Counted from the first letter of the stretch, positions 24,223-35,700 are shown. The stretch is 64,000 nt of DNA from an uncultured Prevotella sp. (GCA_946403845.1 CAMJBL010000010.1:1-64000); one strand, 5' to 3'. The notes: generated by a model from the sequence alone, not told the origin. Program-made: numbers and translations.

Positions 24223-25911
24223 ATGCTACAGATCCGTTGCAAGAACAACAATGTGACGAAGAGTTTCCCCGAAGGAACCTCTTTGTTAGACATCTATCAG
24301 GAGTTTGCCGAGGAGATTCACCTTCCCTACCCCGTCGTCTCGGCAAAAGTCAACAATGTCTCTCAGGGACTGAAATTCCGCGTGTTCCAGAACCGCGATG
24401 TGGAGTTCCTGGATGCCAGTGAGGGTAGCGGCCACCGTGTGTATGTGCGTTCACTGAGTTTCGTGCTTTACAAGGCGACGCAGGATGTCTTCCCGGGATC
24501 GAAACTCTTCATCGAGCATTCGCTGTGCCGCGGATATTACTGTAACTTCAAGAAGCGCAACAATGAGCCGCTGAGCGACGAAGACGTCAGCAGCATCCGT
24601 CAGCGCATGCAGGAGATTATCGACCTCGACATGCCCTTCCGTCGCATGGAGGCCACCAACGAGGAGACCATCCGCGTCTTCACAGAGCGCGGCTTCACCG
24701 ATAAGGTGAAATTGTTGGAGACCAGCGGACAGATCTATAGTGATTACTATATGTTGGGCGACACGGTTGACTATTATTATGGGCCTCTTGTGCCCAGTGC
24801 CGGCTATCTGAAGGTGTGGGAGCTGGAGCGTTACGAAGATGGCCTACTGTTGCGCGTGCCCGACTGGTACAATCCCCTGAAACTGGCCGAGAAGGTGGAT
24901 CAGCCCAAGACCTTCGGGATGTTTGCCGAGAAGACACGCTGGGACATCATTATGCGCCTCTCGAATGCGGGTGATGTGAACAAGGCCATCAAGCGCGGCT
25001 ATGCCTCGGAACTGATCCAGGTGTCGGAGGCCTTGCAGGAGAAGAAGATCGTACAGATCGCCGAGGAGATTGAACGTCGTTTCCACCGCGAGGAGAATCC
25101 CACACGACTGGTACTCATCACTGGTCCTTCCAGCTCGGGAAAGACCACGTTCTGCAAACGACTGTCGGTACAGTTGCTGGCCTGTGGGCTAAGACCCGTC
25201 TCCTTCTCCACCGACGACTATTTCGTGAACCGTGTCGACACGCCGAAACTGCCTAATGGCGATTATGACTTCGACAACATCGAGACGGTGGAATATTCGC
25301 TGCTGGAGGATCATCTGCTGCGCCTGATGGATGGCGAGAAAGTTGAGATTCCCGAATACAACTTCGTCACCGGCAAGCGCGAATACAATGGCAAGAAACT
25401 GAAACTCTCTGGCGACACGGTGCTCATCATCGAGGGTATCCACGCCCTGAACCCGTTGTTGACGAAGAAGATTCCCGACAGTCTGAAATACAAGATCTAT
25501 ATCTCGGCCCTCACCAGCATCTCGCTCGACGACCACAATTGGATTCCTCCCCGCGACAACCGTCTGCTGCGCCGTATCATCCGCGACTACAACAAAGGCG
25601 CCTATACCGCCCAGCAGACCATCAGCCAATGGAAGAACGTCTGTCTGGCCGAGGACCAGTGGATCTTCCCCTATCAGGAGACCGCCGACGTGATGTTCAA
25701 TTCAGCCCTTAACATCGAGTTTGCCGTGCTACGGACACATGCAGAGATTATCCTCGCTTCCGTGCCACGCAACTGTCCCGAATACGCAGAGGCTCATCGC
25801 CTGCTGAAGTTCATCCACTACTTCATCCCTATCAGTGACAAGGAAATTCCGCCCACAAGCATCATGAGAGAGTTTGTTGGCGGCAGCAGTTTCAAAGAAT
25901 CAAATTTTTAA
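24223..25911 (+). CDS. Nucleoside (uridine-type) kinase with TGS and ThrRS-like N-terminal domains
   Basis: 562 residues from ATG 24223. An N-terminal TGS-like fold (about 1-65) and a threonyl-tRNA-synthetase second-domain-like region (about 75-190: FIEHSLCRGYYCNF) precede a P-loop kinase. Its Walker A is GPSSSGKTT starting at about residue 301, with a following STDDYFVNR motif typical of uridine kinase/phosphoribulokinase proteins. This three-part protein is widespread in Bacteroidota and presumably phosphorylates a nucleoside in the cytosol; the substrate is not proven by sequence. GH3 begins 3 nt after its stop, an operon pairing without obvious metabolic link. Confidence 0.88.
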   Translation: MLQIRCKNNNVTKSFPEGTSLLDIYQEFAEEIHLPYPVVSAKVNNVSQGLKFRVFQNRDVEFLDASEGSGHRVYVRSLSFVLYKATQDVFPGSKLFIEHSLCRGYYCNFKKRNNEPLSDEDVSSIRQRMQEIIDLDMPFRRMEATNEETIRVFTERGFTDKVKLLETSGQIYSDYYMLGDTVDYYYGPLVPSAGYLKVWELERYEDGLLLRVPDWYNPLKLAEKVDQPKTFGMFAEKTRWDIIMRLSNAGDVNKAIKRGYASELIQVSEALQEKKIVQIAEEIERRFHREENPTRLVLITGPSSSGKTTFCKRLSVQLLACGLRPVSFSTDDYFVNRVDTPKLPNGDYDFDNIETVEYSLLEDHLLRLMDGEKVEIPEYNFVTGKREYNGKKLKLSGDTVLIIEGIHALNPLLTKKIPDSLKYKIYISALTSISLDDHNWIPPRDNRLLRRIIRDYNKGAYTAQQTISQWKNVCLAEDQWIFPYQETADVMFNSALNIEFAVLRTHAEIILASVPRNCPEYAEAHRLLKFIHYFIPISDKEIPPTSIMREFVGGSSFKESNF

Positions 25912-25914
25912 AAC

Positions 25915-28128
25915 ATGAAACTAAACAAAACTAAAATCTGTTTCATGGCCATCGCCATGACAACAACGACAATGGCACTGGCACAGGCCAGTAGTTCGCG
26001 CCTCCTGGAGCATGAATCAAAGATTGATGCCATTATCAAGGACATGAGTCTCGAAGAGAAAATCGCCATGCTACATGGCAAGAACATGTTCTCCTCGGAG
26101 GGTATTCCCCGTCTGGACATTGCAGATATGGAATATGCAGACGGACCTTTCGGTATCCGTGAGGAGATGGAGCCCCACTCCTGGAACTCCCTCCATCTGA
26201 CCACCGACTCGGCCACCTTCTTCCCGACGGGTTCTGCACTCGCAGCCACCTGGAGCATCGAGTGGGCCTACGCCTACGGACAAGGCATGAGCCGTGAAGC
26301 CCGCCTGCGTGGCAAGGATATGATTCTGGGCCCCGCCATCAATATCCAACGCTTCCCTACAGGTGGACGAACTTATGAATACCTCAGTGAAGATCCCTAT
26401 CTCAGCGGTATGTTGGCAGTGGCCTATACCAAGGGTGCGCAAAACGACGGTACTGCCGTATGTCTGAAGCACTACGCCCTCAACAACCAGGAAGACTACA
26501 GAGGCTTCGTCGATGTGCGTATCTCCGACCGGGCCATGCACGAAATCTACCTCCGTCCCTTTGAGATGGCCGTCCGCAATGGCGATGCCTGGGGTGTGAT
26601 GGCAGCCTATAACAAAGTCAATGGTCGCTGGTGCTCAGAGAACAAACATCTCCTGACCACCATCCTGCGCGAGCAATGGGGATTCCCGGGTATGGTGATC
26701 AGCGACTGGGGTGGTGTCCACTCCACCGTCGATGCCGTGACATCGGGTATGAATGTGGAGATGCCCGGTAGCCGCTTTATGGGTCAGGCCCTCCTCGACT
26801 CCGTCAAGGCCGGTAAGGTCAGCGAGGCCGTCATCAACCAGCGCGTAAAGGAAATCCTTCGGGTCCGTATGATTGTCAAGCCCATCGATAAGGCCGAGGC
26901 GAATAGCAAGCCTGTGGGCAATGCGGAGGAGATGACAACGGCCTTGGAGGTTGCCCGACGTTCCATTGTCTTGCTGAAAAATGAAAAACTGCTTCCCATT
27001 GACACCAGACGTGTTCGCAACATAGCCGTGATTGGCGAGAATGCTGTCACGAAGATGGCCTTGGGAGGCGTGGGAGCCGGTGTGAAGACCCGTCGTGAAA
27101 TCACCCCTCTTGAAGGCTTGAAGCAGATACTCGGTAATCAAGTGAAGCTCACCTATGTCAGAGGTTACAAGAGTTTTGACAGTCAAAGCCGTAACAGGCG
27201 TCAGAACCCCATTCAGGATGCTGATCCTGAACTGATGGACGAAGCCGTGAAGGTGGCCAAGTCAGCCGATCTCGTGCTCTTCTTCGCTGGCGACAACCGT
27301 GAGGTGGAGACAGAGGGTAGCGACCGCAAGTCAATCACCCTGCCCTCCGGACAGGACGATCTCGCAGAGGCCTTGGCTAAAGCCAATCCGAAAATGATTA
27401 CCGTAGTGGTATCCGGAGGTCCCGTCGATGTCAGCACCGTCAGTAAGGTGTCTGGCGCCTTGGTAGCCTCCTGGTTCAATGGCTCGATGGGTGGTCAGGC
27501 GCTTGCAGAGGTACTCACAGGCAAGATCTCGCCCTCAGGCAAGTTACCGATGACGTGGCCCAAGAAACTCGAGGATGTGCCCGCCTACGCCACTGGCACC
27601 TATCCGCAGAACGTGGAGAACAATAATCAGGGTGACATCTTTGTCGACCTCACCCGGAACCGTAGCAACGACCGTCGTCAGCAGCTCATCGCCAACTATG
27701 CCGAGGAAGACCTCGTAGGCTATCGCTGGTACGATCAGAAAAAGGTTGCGGTGGCCTATCCCTTCGGCTTTGGCCTTTCCTATGCCAAGTTCCAATATTC
27801 CGACCTGCAGGTGAAACCTGTCGGCAACGACTTCGAAGTCAGTTTCCTGCTCACCAACCGCTCTCTGATTGACGCTGAGGAGGTGGCACAGGTATATGTC
27901 TCCCGCGAAAAGTCCGCCATCAGCCGACCTGTCAAGGAACTTAAAGGTTTCCATCGCGTAGCGCTGAAAGGTGGCGAACGTCAGCGTATCATCATCCCGC
28001 TGCACCGTGCCAACCTCTGTCATTGGGACGAGGCCACACAAAGCTGGAAACTGGAGCCTGGCAAGATAAAAATACAGGTTGGCAGCTCATCCGCCAACCT
28101 GCCATTACATCGCGAGGCAAAACTCTAA
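25915..28128 (+). CDS. GH3 beta-glycosidase (glucosidase/xylosidase type)
   Basis: A 737-residue enzyme with a signal peptide (about 1-24). The N-terminal GH3 barrel has the nucleophile motif VISDWGG with Asp264, plus upstream KHY (CLKHYALNNQ) substrate-binding residues. The alpha/beta sandwich follows (about 345-560), then the C-terminal Fn3-like domain (FGFGLSYAKFQYSDL onward). Family members remove non-reducing beta-linked glucose, xylose or arabinose; the neighbours favour xylan or xyloglucan oligosaccharides (inference). The start lies 3 nt after the kinase stop. The gene ends 4 nt from the stop of the convergent GH146-like gene. Confidence 0.93.
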   Translation: MKLNKTKICFMAIAMTTTTMALAQASSSRLLEHESKIDAIIKDMSLEEKIAMLHGKNMFSSEGIPRLDIADMEYADGPFGIREEMEPHSWNSLHLTTDSATFFPTGSALAATWSIEWAYAYGQGMSREARLRGKDMILGPAINIQRFPTGGRTYEYLSEDPYLSGMLAVAYTKGAQNDGTAVCLKHYALNNQEDYRGFVDVRISDRAMHEIYLRPFEMAVRNGDAWGVMAAYNKVNGRWCSENKHLLTTILREQWGFPGMVISDWGGVHSTVDAVTSGMNVEMPGSRFMGQALLDSVKAGKVSEAVINQRVKEILRVRMIVKPIDKAEANSKPVGNAEEMTTALEVARRSIVLLKNEKLLPIDTRRVRNIAVIGENAVTKMALGGVGAGVKTRREITPLEGLKQILGNQVKLTYVRGYKSFDSQSRNRRQNPIQDADPELMDEAVKVAKSADLVLFFAGDNREVETEGSDRKSITLPSGQDDLAEALAKANPKMITVVVSGGPVDVSTVSKVSGALVASWFNGSMGGQALAEVLTGKISPSGKLPMTWPKKLEDVPAYATGTYPQNVENNNQGDIFVDLTRNRSNDRRQQLIANYAEEDLVGYRWYDQKKVAVAYPFGFGLSYAKFQYSDLQVKPVGNDFEVSFLLTNRSLIDAEEVAQVYVSREKSAISRPVKELKGFHRVALKGGERQRIIIPLHRANLCHWDEATQSWKLEPGKIKIQVGSSSANLPLHREAKL

Positions 28129-28132
28129 GAGA

Positions 28133-30514
28133 TCAGTTGTTCCTTACGAGTCTCACTTCGTAAATCTCGCCAATCTGCTTTCGCGGCTTGGCAACGAATT
28201 TCACGCGGACTTGCGTCTTGCCTTTGAGCAGTTCGGCTGGAATAGGGTATTCCTCCGTCTTGAACTGCGAGGTGCGCCACTTATGGGTGTTGTTCACGCT
28301 GCACATTAGTTGGTCGTCGACCATGATGTCGAACTCGCAGGTACGCCATTCATCCTGTCCCCAGAACAGCAGGCGCAGGGTGAGGTCGGTATTGCCACCT
28401 GTCTGCATCAGGTAACTGAAGTAATGCCCGTCACGTGCATCACGGAAGAACACATTATTTGTATTGCCTTTATTGGAGCGGTCGGTCTCCATCTTATGGT
28501 CGGTCTCAGGCTGCTGCTCACCAGGCTGTACCTTATCCACCGTGCGAGTTTCAAGTGCCTGACGCTCCTGCTCTTCACGGGCTAAACGGTCGAGATAGTC
28601 CTTGTGCGTCTTCTCGGTCAGCGCGAGCCAATAAATCATATAACGGCTGTCGTGAATCTCGAAGAAAGGCTGCAGCTCATTGTGGATACCATTCTCCATC
28701 TTGGTGCTGAGGGTGAAGTGCAGGGGCTTACCGTCCACGGGAGTCAGTTGCCCGGCAATGTCCTCGAGATTGTCAGCGATGAGGATGGGTGCCTGATCTA
28801 TAGGGAGCTTCTTACCGCCTGCATACTGTCCGAAACGACTATCATCTGCGATAAGATGTGCCAAGTCTTCTGTACCGGTCTTCATTCCCAACAGAATCGG
28901 TCCATGCATCAGGGCGACATATTGAGTGACATTGGGCAGGTACTTCAGGCTGTTGTGCATGGGGAAGTTCACTTCCACCACATCACCTTTCTTCCACTTG
29001 CGGTCGATACTGACGTAACTTGAAGGACCACTAATCACTTCTACAGGCTGACCATTCACCTTCACGCTGAAGGCACCTGGTTTCACCCAACCCGGATAGC
29101 GCACCAGCAGTGGGAACTGGCCCTTGCCGCTGGTAATAATAATCTTACTCGTCTCGCCATAAGGGAAGGCGGTCTCCTGCTTTAGTGTAACGCCTTTCTC
29201 ACGCCAGTTCAGTTCAGAGGCCACGAAGAGATTTACATAGAGCGCATTCCCTACATGGGTATAGATAAACTGTCCGTACTTGCCATGATTTTCCATACCT
29301 GTACCTACGCAGCACCACATGGCTTCATTGGGAGCCGAGTAGTTGCGATAATGACGTGGACGGGCAGACGTGAAGTACACATAGCCTCCATGCTCAGGGT
29401 GCTGCGACGAGAGGATATGGTTGAAGGTGGCCAGCTCATAGAAGTCTGCATAGCGAGCCTCAGGATTCCTGCGGTGCAGGTCTTCCGTCAACTTCAGCAT
29501 GTTGTTGGTGTTGCAGGTCTCTGGGCCGTCGATGTCATTCACGAAGTCGATGCAGGCTTCCTTGCTGGGGAAATGCTCACGACGTGAGTTGCCACCGAAT
29601 GCCAGTGACCGCTCACCAGTGACGATATCCCAGAAGAAATCTGCTGCATTGTGGTAACTCTCATCACCAGAAAGTTCGCTGATACGTTCGAAACCTACTG
29701 CTTTCGGTACCTGGGTGTTGGCATGCATGTTGTCGAGATTATCCTGTCGCTGCGACATCGGAGTGAGCAGACGACGGTGAGAGAACCGCTTGGCCACAGT
29801 CAGATACTTCGGATCCTTCGTGATGGCATAGGCATCCACTAGCACCTCGTTCATGCCGCCGTGCTCGTTGCCCAACATATTCTCCATCTGATCGTCACTG
29901 AGACCAGCCGTCAGGTCGATGGCCCAGTCGCAGAAGCCGAGGAAGAGCTTCTTGGCTTGTTCATTACCACAATACACCCACGCGTCGCGCAGGCCCGCGT
30001 ACATCTTATGTAAATTATAGAACGGTGCCCATGAGCCGAAGTACACACCGAAGTCACCCTTCTTAAACGTCGACCAGATACGCTCGCTGTTGGGCATGCC
30101 ACCCACGTAGCCCTTTCCCCAGTCGGGATGGTTCTTGATATTGGCATCGGCACAAGCCTGCAACTCACTGATCATATACTCCATGCGCTGGCGACACTCC
30201 GCATTGCCTGTAGCTGCATTCATAGCCATCGCCGTCAGATAGTGACCACCCACGTGACCGTCGAGCCCGTCCCAGTTGGGATAGGTCTTTTTCTTCGGGG
30301 TCAGTCCTGCCTCCTTGAGATAGGGCGCCAGCAAGCGGTCGCAGTCATACTGCAACAGCGTCTTGATGTTCAGGTCGCGGGCCTTCTTCAGCGGTCCGTC
30401 GAGCAGGGTGACATCACCAATGGGAAACTCATCGGCATAGAGCCGATCCTGGGCTTGGATGCTGCCCACAGTCAGGAGCAACATCGTCGAGAGATAAAGT
30501 CGAATTCGTTTCAT
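28133..30514 (-). CDS. GH146-like beta-L-arabinofuranosidase (GH127 superfamily)
   Basis: A 793-residue protein with a signal peptide (about 1-21). The (alpha/alpha)6 barrel carries GLDGHVGGHYLTAMA near residue 83, ETCNTNNMLKLTEDL and MWCCVGTGMENHGKYGQF with Cys401/Cys402. This matches the cysteine-nucleophile chemistry described for GH127/GH146, and the sequence style is closer to GH146 (BT0349-type). C-terminal beta-domains follow from about residue 480, with a charged linker (EEQERQALETRTVDKVQPGEQQ) at about 650-675. It is transcribed divergently from a true GH127 gene. The role would be removal of beta-L-arabinofuranose from plant glycans or glycoproteins (family-based). Confidence 0.87.
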   Translation of the reverse strand: MKRIRLYLSTMLLLTVGSIQAQDRLYADEFPIGDVTLLDGPLKKARDLNIKTLLQYDCDRLLAPYLKEAGLTPKKKTYPNWDGLDGHVGGHYLTAMAMNAATGNAECRQRMEYMISELQACADANIKNHPDWGKGYVGGMPNSERIWSTFKKGDFGVYFGSWAPFYNLHKMYAGLRDAWVYCGNEQAKKLFLGFCDWAIDLTAGLSDDQMENMLGNEHGGMNEVLVDAYAITKDPKYLTVAKRFSHRRLLTPMSQRQDNLDNMHANTQVPKAVGFERISELSGDESYHNAADFFWDIVTGERSLAFGGNSRREHFPSKEACIDFVNDIDGPETCNTNNMLKLTEDLHRRNPEARYADFYELATFNHILSSQHPEHGGYVYFTSARPRHYRNYSAPNEAMWCCVGTGMENHGKYGQFIYTHVGNALYVNLFVASELNWREKGVTLKQETAFPYGETSKIIITSGKGQFPLLVRYPGWVKPGAFSVKVNGQPVEVISGPSSYVSIDRKWKKGDVVEVNFPMHNSLKYLPNVTQYVALMHGPILLGMKTGTEDLAHLIADDSRFGQYAGGKKLPIDQAPILIADNLEDIAGQLTPVDGKPLHFTLSTKMENGIHNELQPFFEIHDSRYMIYWLALTEKTHKDYLDRLAREEQERQALETRTVDKVQPGEQQPETDHKMETDRSNKGNTNNVFFRDARDGHYFSYLMQTGGNTDLTLRLLFWGQDEWRTCEFDIMVDDQLMCSVNNTHKWRTSQFKTEEYPIPAELLKGKTQVRVKFVAKPRKQIGEIYEVRLVRNN

Positions 30515-30555
30515 TAAACTATAAACTATAAACTTTAAACTATAAACTCAAAACT
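30515..30555 (-). repeat. ATAAACT heptads in the GH146-like leader
   Basis: Successive heptads ATAAACT, ATAAACT, TTAAACT, ATAAACT, CAAAACT (30521-30555) fill the region between the start codon (30514) and the -7 box (30566-30573). This is the complement of the TTTATAG heptad at 15304-15331. Confidence 0.75.
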
Positions 30556-30565
30556 CATTTTGTTG

Positions 30566-30573
30566 CAAAGGTA
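30566..30573 (-). promoter_or_regulatory. -7 box of the GH146-like gene
   Basis: TACCTTTG on the minus strand, 51 nt before ATG 30514. The heptad array would be transcribed as the leader. Confidence 0.6.
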
Positions 30574-30618
30574 ATTCTTTTTTTATGTTTCTTTTGTTCT
30601 TATTTCTAAAAAATTATG

Positions 30619-30626
30619 TAATTTTG
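30619..30626 (+). promoter_or_regulatory. -7 box of the GH127 gene
   Basis: TAATTTTG, 26 nt before ATG 30653, in the divergent region shared with the GH146-like gene. Confidence 0.6.
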
Positions 30627-30652
30627 CCACCAGTAATCAAAAACAAAACATT

Positions 30653-32704
30653 ATGAAACGAATCTACGCTATTCTATGCTTCCTGGCATTCTTTTCGGGC
30701 ATCGTTATGGCCCAGAGCGGGTATCCCTATACCCAAGTTCCGTTCACCGCTGTTAAGATCACACCCAACACGTTCTGGGGCGATCGTATCCAGGCTGCAC
30801 GTGAGGTGACCATCCCACTGGCCTTCTCGAAATGCGAAAGTGAGCACCGCTATAAGAACTTTGAGATGGCGGCCTACACTTTACAGCATCCTGGACACCC
30901 TGGCTTGCAGACGCCAGAGTGGGACGTTGCCAAGTTCATGGGATTCTCGTTCGACGATACCGACGTGTATAAGACCATCGAGGGTGCTTCGTATGTACTC
31001 CAGACCTATCCTGATGCGAAGTTGAAAGCCTATATCGACTCCGTGCTCGATGTGGTAGCTGCGGCCCAGGAGCCCGACGGCTATCTCTATACTGCCCGTA
31101 CCATCAATCCACAGCATCCTCACGGTTGGGCAGCCAATAAGCGCTGGGCAGCTGAGGAACATGCGAGCCACGAGTTGTATAACCTCGGTCACATGGTAGA
31201 TGCCGCCTGCGCCCACTATCAGGCTACTGGTTCCACGAAGTTCCTTGACATCGCCAGACGCTATGCCGATTGTGTGGTCCGCGAAGTAGGTCCTAATCCC
31301 GGACAGGCCTGTGTGGTGCCTGGTCACCAGATTGCCGAGATGGCCCTCGCCCGTCTGTATGTGCTCACTGGCGAGAAGAAATACCTGGACGAGGCCAAGT
31401 TCCTGCTCGACTATCGTGGCAAGACGCCTCACAAGGATGTCTACTCACAGAGTGACAAGCCTGTGGTGGATCAGACAGAGGCGTGGGGACATGCCGTGCG
31501 TGCCGGTTATATGTATGCGGGTATGGCCGACGTGGCAGCCCTCACACAGGACTCAGGCTATATCAAGGCCATCGACACCATCTATGAGAATATCGTTTCG
31601 CGTAAGTACTACCTTACAGGAGGCGTAGGCGCCCGTCATGGGGGCGAGGCCTTCGGAGCCGACTACGAACTGCCCAACCTGACGGCCTACAACGAGACCT
31701 GTGCCGCCATCGCGATGGTATATCTTTTTGAACGCATGTTCCTGCTTCATGGCGATGCGAAATACATCGACTGCCTCGAGCGTACCTTATATAATGGTGT
31801 TATCAGCGGTATGAGTGTCGACGGTGGCAAGTTCTTCTACCCCAATCCCCTCAGCAGCGACGGACGCTATCGCTTCAATGCCGATGGCACGTTGACGCGC
31901 CAGCCCTGGTTCGGTTGTGCCTGCTGCCCCTCAAACCTCTGTCGTTTCATCCCTTCGATGCCAGGCTATATCTATGGCGTACGTAATAACAATCTCTACG
32001 TGAACCTCTTCGCTGCCAACACAGCAACGATTGCCGTCGGAGGCAAAAACGTCACCTTGGAACAGACAACGGAGTATCCTTGGGACGGTGACATCGCCAT
32101 CAAGGTGCTGCAGAACAAGGCCAAGGCCTTCAACATGTTGATCCGCATTCCTGGTTGGGTGCTGAGCCGTGTCGTCCCCAGCGACCTCTATGCCTACAAC
32201 GACGATATCTTCAGCACCTACGAGGTTACCGTGAATGGTCAGCGTGTGGATAGCGAGCTGGAGAATGGCTATATGGTCATCAACCGCAATTGGAAGAAGG
32301 GCGATGTCGTCCGTATCCACTTCGATATGCCTGTTCGTACGGTGGTAGCCAGTCCGAGAGTGACGGATGATCGCGGACGTATCGCCGTAGTGCGCGGACC
32401 GCTGGTCTATTGTGCAGAGTGGGCAGATAACAATGGTATCGATCCCCATCATCTGCTGCTCTCCCGCAAGCCTCAGTTCGACGTGCAGCCAGCCTATGGC
32501 ATCGAGAACAAGGAGGGTAATGGTCAGACCTTCAATGTTACCGCCATCACAGCCCAGGCACAGGAAGCCTCCATCTCGCAGGAGGGTAAGCTCACTGCCA
32601 AGGATGTCACCGTGAAGCTCATCCCCTATTACGCTTGGAACCATCGTGGCGCTGGCAAGATGGATGTCTGGCTCGCCCGCAGCCTCAGCGGCCTCGAGGA
32701 TTAA
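30653..32704 (+). CDS. GH127 beta-L-arabinofuranosidase
   Basis: A 683-residue protein with a signal peptide (about 1-20, ending AQSG). The zinc-binding and catalytic pattern of GH127 is present: Glu348 and Cys350 in AYNETCAA, and Cys424-Cys425 in CACCPSN. In characterised HypBA1-type enzymes the corresponding Glu and three Cys bind zinc and one Cys is the nucleophile. The enzyme would release beta-L-arabinofuranose from short arabino-oligosaccharides. A divergent GH146-like gene suggests both act on the same arabinan or arabinosylated protein (inference). The last 20 nt overlap the 3' end of the convergent giant surface-protein gene. Confidence 0.92.
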   Translation: MKRIYAILCFLAFFSGIVMAQSGYPYTQVPFTAVKITPNTFWGDRIQAAREVTIPLAFSKCESEHRYKNFEMAAYTLQHPGHPGLQTPEWDVAKFMGFSFDDTDVYKTIEGASYVLQTYPDAKLKAYIDSVLDVVAAAQEPDGYLYTARTINPQHPHGWAANKRWAAEEHASHELYNLGHMVDAACAHYQATGSTKFLDIARRYADCVVREVGPNPGQACVVPGHQIAEMALARLYVLTGEKKYLDEAKFLLDYRGKTPHKDVYSQSDKPVVDQTEAWGHAVRAGYMYAGMADVAALTQDSGYIKAIDTIYENIVSRKYYLTGGVGARHGGEAFGADYELPNLTAYNETCAAIAMVYLFERMFLLHGDAKYIDCLERTLYNGVISGMSVDGGKFFYPNPLSSDGRYRFNADGTLTRQPWFGCACCPSNLCRFIPSMPGYIYGVRNNNLYVNLFAANTATIAVGGKNVTLEQTTEYPWDGDIAIKVLQNKAKAFNMLIRIPGWVLSRVVPSDLYAYNDDIFSTYEVTVNGQRVDSELENGYMVINRNWKKGDVVRIHFDMPVRTVVASPRVTDDRGRIAVVRGPLVYCAEWADNNGIDPHHLLLSRKPQFDVQPAYGIENKEGNGQTFNVTAITAQAQEASISQEGKLTAKDVTVKLIPYYAWNHRGAGKMDVWLARSLSGLED

Positions 32705-35700
32705 CAAAAACCGTCTTGCCGTTATTGCCGCCTTCGACTGAACGCCAGACGTAAAGTCCCTCCTTGGTGGGACGCTTCGGCAACTTCACACCGCTGAGGG
32801 TGTACCAAACACCATCCTCAGCGGTATTTCCTTCGTCCGTCGCCAAGCCCGGTGTTAGCTCAATATCCTCAATGCCGGTTTCCTCACCCCAAGCTGTACG
32901 GATGGCAATGGTATTGCGACGACGAGCATTTGAACTCTGATTCCACAAGGCGACGGGAAGGTTTTCTGTCGGTATTAACAGGAAAGCATTGTGGGCAGGC
33001 ATAATATCCTTATCGTCACCCCATATATGCAACCGATAAAAGCCTGCTGCATCCGCCTCATCAGAACTGCTCCAATGTCCGGTATTATTATTGAGCGTAT
33101 ATGTCCAATGTACATTTGTCAGAACAAACTTGGTGTAATTAACATTATCTACACCGATGGTTTCATAATAATTTCTATTATCATCATCTATTCCTGCATC
33201 TACATTATACATCAGGTTATCCGTCGGAAATTCCACTGATGTAGAACTAGCCGGCCTTGTGTACGACGGATAGAACAAGGGCACATTCTTTCCGTCATTG
33301 GCATCCGACAATCCTGCAACATTATCTAACTTCATCACAATACCGGTCTTCTTTGGCACATAGCCATCTTCGTTGATAGGTGTAAGTGCCACTGTCGCCG
33401 TTTTCATGTCATAACTATCATACGTCACGGTATAAGCATTCACGTTATTCTTCGTGAAATAGCCTGTCAGTTCATGATCAATATTCTGGTTCCTGATTTC
33501 CGTCGCCCAACCCGTACTACCAACTTGATGGATATCCTTCAGAATATGCGTTACACCTATTTTATAAATATTGGTCCCTGCAGCGAAAGTAATGTTAGAG
33601 TTCACTTTACTATTGCTATTCACCTTATATTTATAGACATGGGTATTTACATCTTCTACCTCAGGTGACTGATTTGCATCCGGACCACCACCTGCAGCAT
33701 CTGTTACCAATGTAGCATTAGTCACCACCGAAGGTTGTGTTGAAGAACTGATGTAAATCCAATCTTGTACACCATCATTTAAATCAGGTATAGTAAGGGT
33801 TACCTCTGAATCGCAATGCATTGGTTCGCCATCATTCATTCTGAAATTTCCATCCAAGACCTCTATCTCAGTGATATATGTGGATTTCCCTGTTGCACGG
33901 AATACATATATATTTTGCTTTCCGATCAACGCATCTCCCGTCGTAACCACATGACAAAGAGTCTCTTCATGGTTCTTAACGCCTGTAAGATACATTGTTG
34001 CCCATGGAGACGTACTACTTGTTGACTCGTATAGGCTTAATCCATAGTCACTACCATTGGGGGTGCTTGTAGCAAAAGCCCGGATTAATATTACATCACC
34101 CACAACCAATGCGCGGGACAATTGCAGAAGCGCATACTTTGTTGTTCCGACATCACCATCACACTTATAACCATACCCGCAGGCTGCCACAGGATTTGCT
34201 TCACGCTTGTCAGCTCCAAAAGTGATGGTGCCACTTCCTGCAGTCAATGCTGAATTGACAGCATAGTTTTCATCATCCATTCTATAAGAGAAGAGACTAT
34301 TTGCCCCCATCGCTCTCGAAGTCTTTCTTGCTAATGCATTGATAGCAGGCAGAGGGTTAATAGTCACCTGACCATTAAAGCCTAATCCATCCAGTTCGTC
34401 ACGAGCATAAACGGCAGTTTCATTATTATTGACTGTGTATTTGCTCAAGGCACGATCTGTTGTCACCAATATGGCTCCTGGTACATACTGAGAACCATCA
34501 TCACCACGATTATCTGTATTCAAGGTATACGTTCCGTTTGCGGCTCTCTTTATCCAGTTTGTGGAATACTGGTCACTCTCGTCAGCTGCAACGCCATCCT
34601 TTTTATAAATGCTATTAAAAGCATTATCGCTTTGGGCTGTTGCAATACCTGCTGATATTTTTGTAAAATCCCAAGTATAAGGATATTTCTGATGTGGAGC
34701 AGAGCCAAAGGTCAGTGTGTAATCGTTGGTATAGCCAATAACATACTTCATATCATTGGTATAGTTGTTCATGCGGATGGTTACCTTACCCCAGCCACTT
34801 CTTGCTTTGATGACACCATCATTATATGAGTTGTTTTGCGACTGCCAAGGCTTGTTATACATCTCCAAACCAACCAAATGCTTTCTTAGTTCATAGAGTC
34901 TGGCCTTCTCTGCTTCAGATACTGGATAAGCATCTTCATCCGTATGTTGTATAAAACGTGCATGACCTTGATCATCAAAATTCCGGCTGGCATCAGTTCC
35001 TGTTACGCAACCTGTGTGATCATAGTCCACACCAAGAGCCTGACTCTCATCTGTTTGCTTTCTATAACCTTTCAGTACATACATAGCAGGTCCTGTAGCT
35101 GTGGAATACAATTGGTTACAATAATTATAAGTAAATCCTTTCCCGCCTACTTCATTATCAAGCAACAATTCCGTTGGGGTGATATCACCATCCTGATGGT
35201 CTCTCAAGTCAATATTAAGCATCGTAGAGCGATAAGGTCCCTTATAGATACGTATGGAAAGAATGTCGGTGTAGCCTGCATCTTTCAAAGTGAACGTTAC
35301 ATCTCCATCTGTCGAAACGATAAAAGAATAGCGTCCTACATGATGATACATATCACGCTCTGCAGATTCTGTAATTAAGAAGGTATCATCCTCAGGTATC
35401 GTCTTATAACGCAAATCTTTCAAGTTTTTCGCTGAAAACTTAGAGCCATTGTCTCCTGCATCATGTTTCCAGTTCAACTCAACAATATCTCCTGCCTTAA
35501 GGTATGGGATGGTGAATGAAGCTCCAATGTCATGAATACCCACGTGTCGGAACATTTCGTCATCGTTACGCATATAAAATCCGTGGCCACCAGTATTGAA
35601 CAATAGTCCTGCCGTTTCTGGCACGACGAGGACGTTATCACCATTTATAGCCCGGTTTAATCGCCATTCTGGGGCTCGGGTATATCCGCCCGTATTTACC

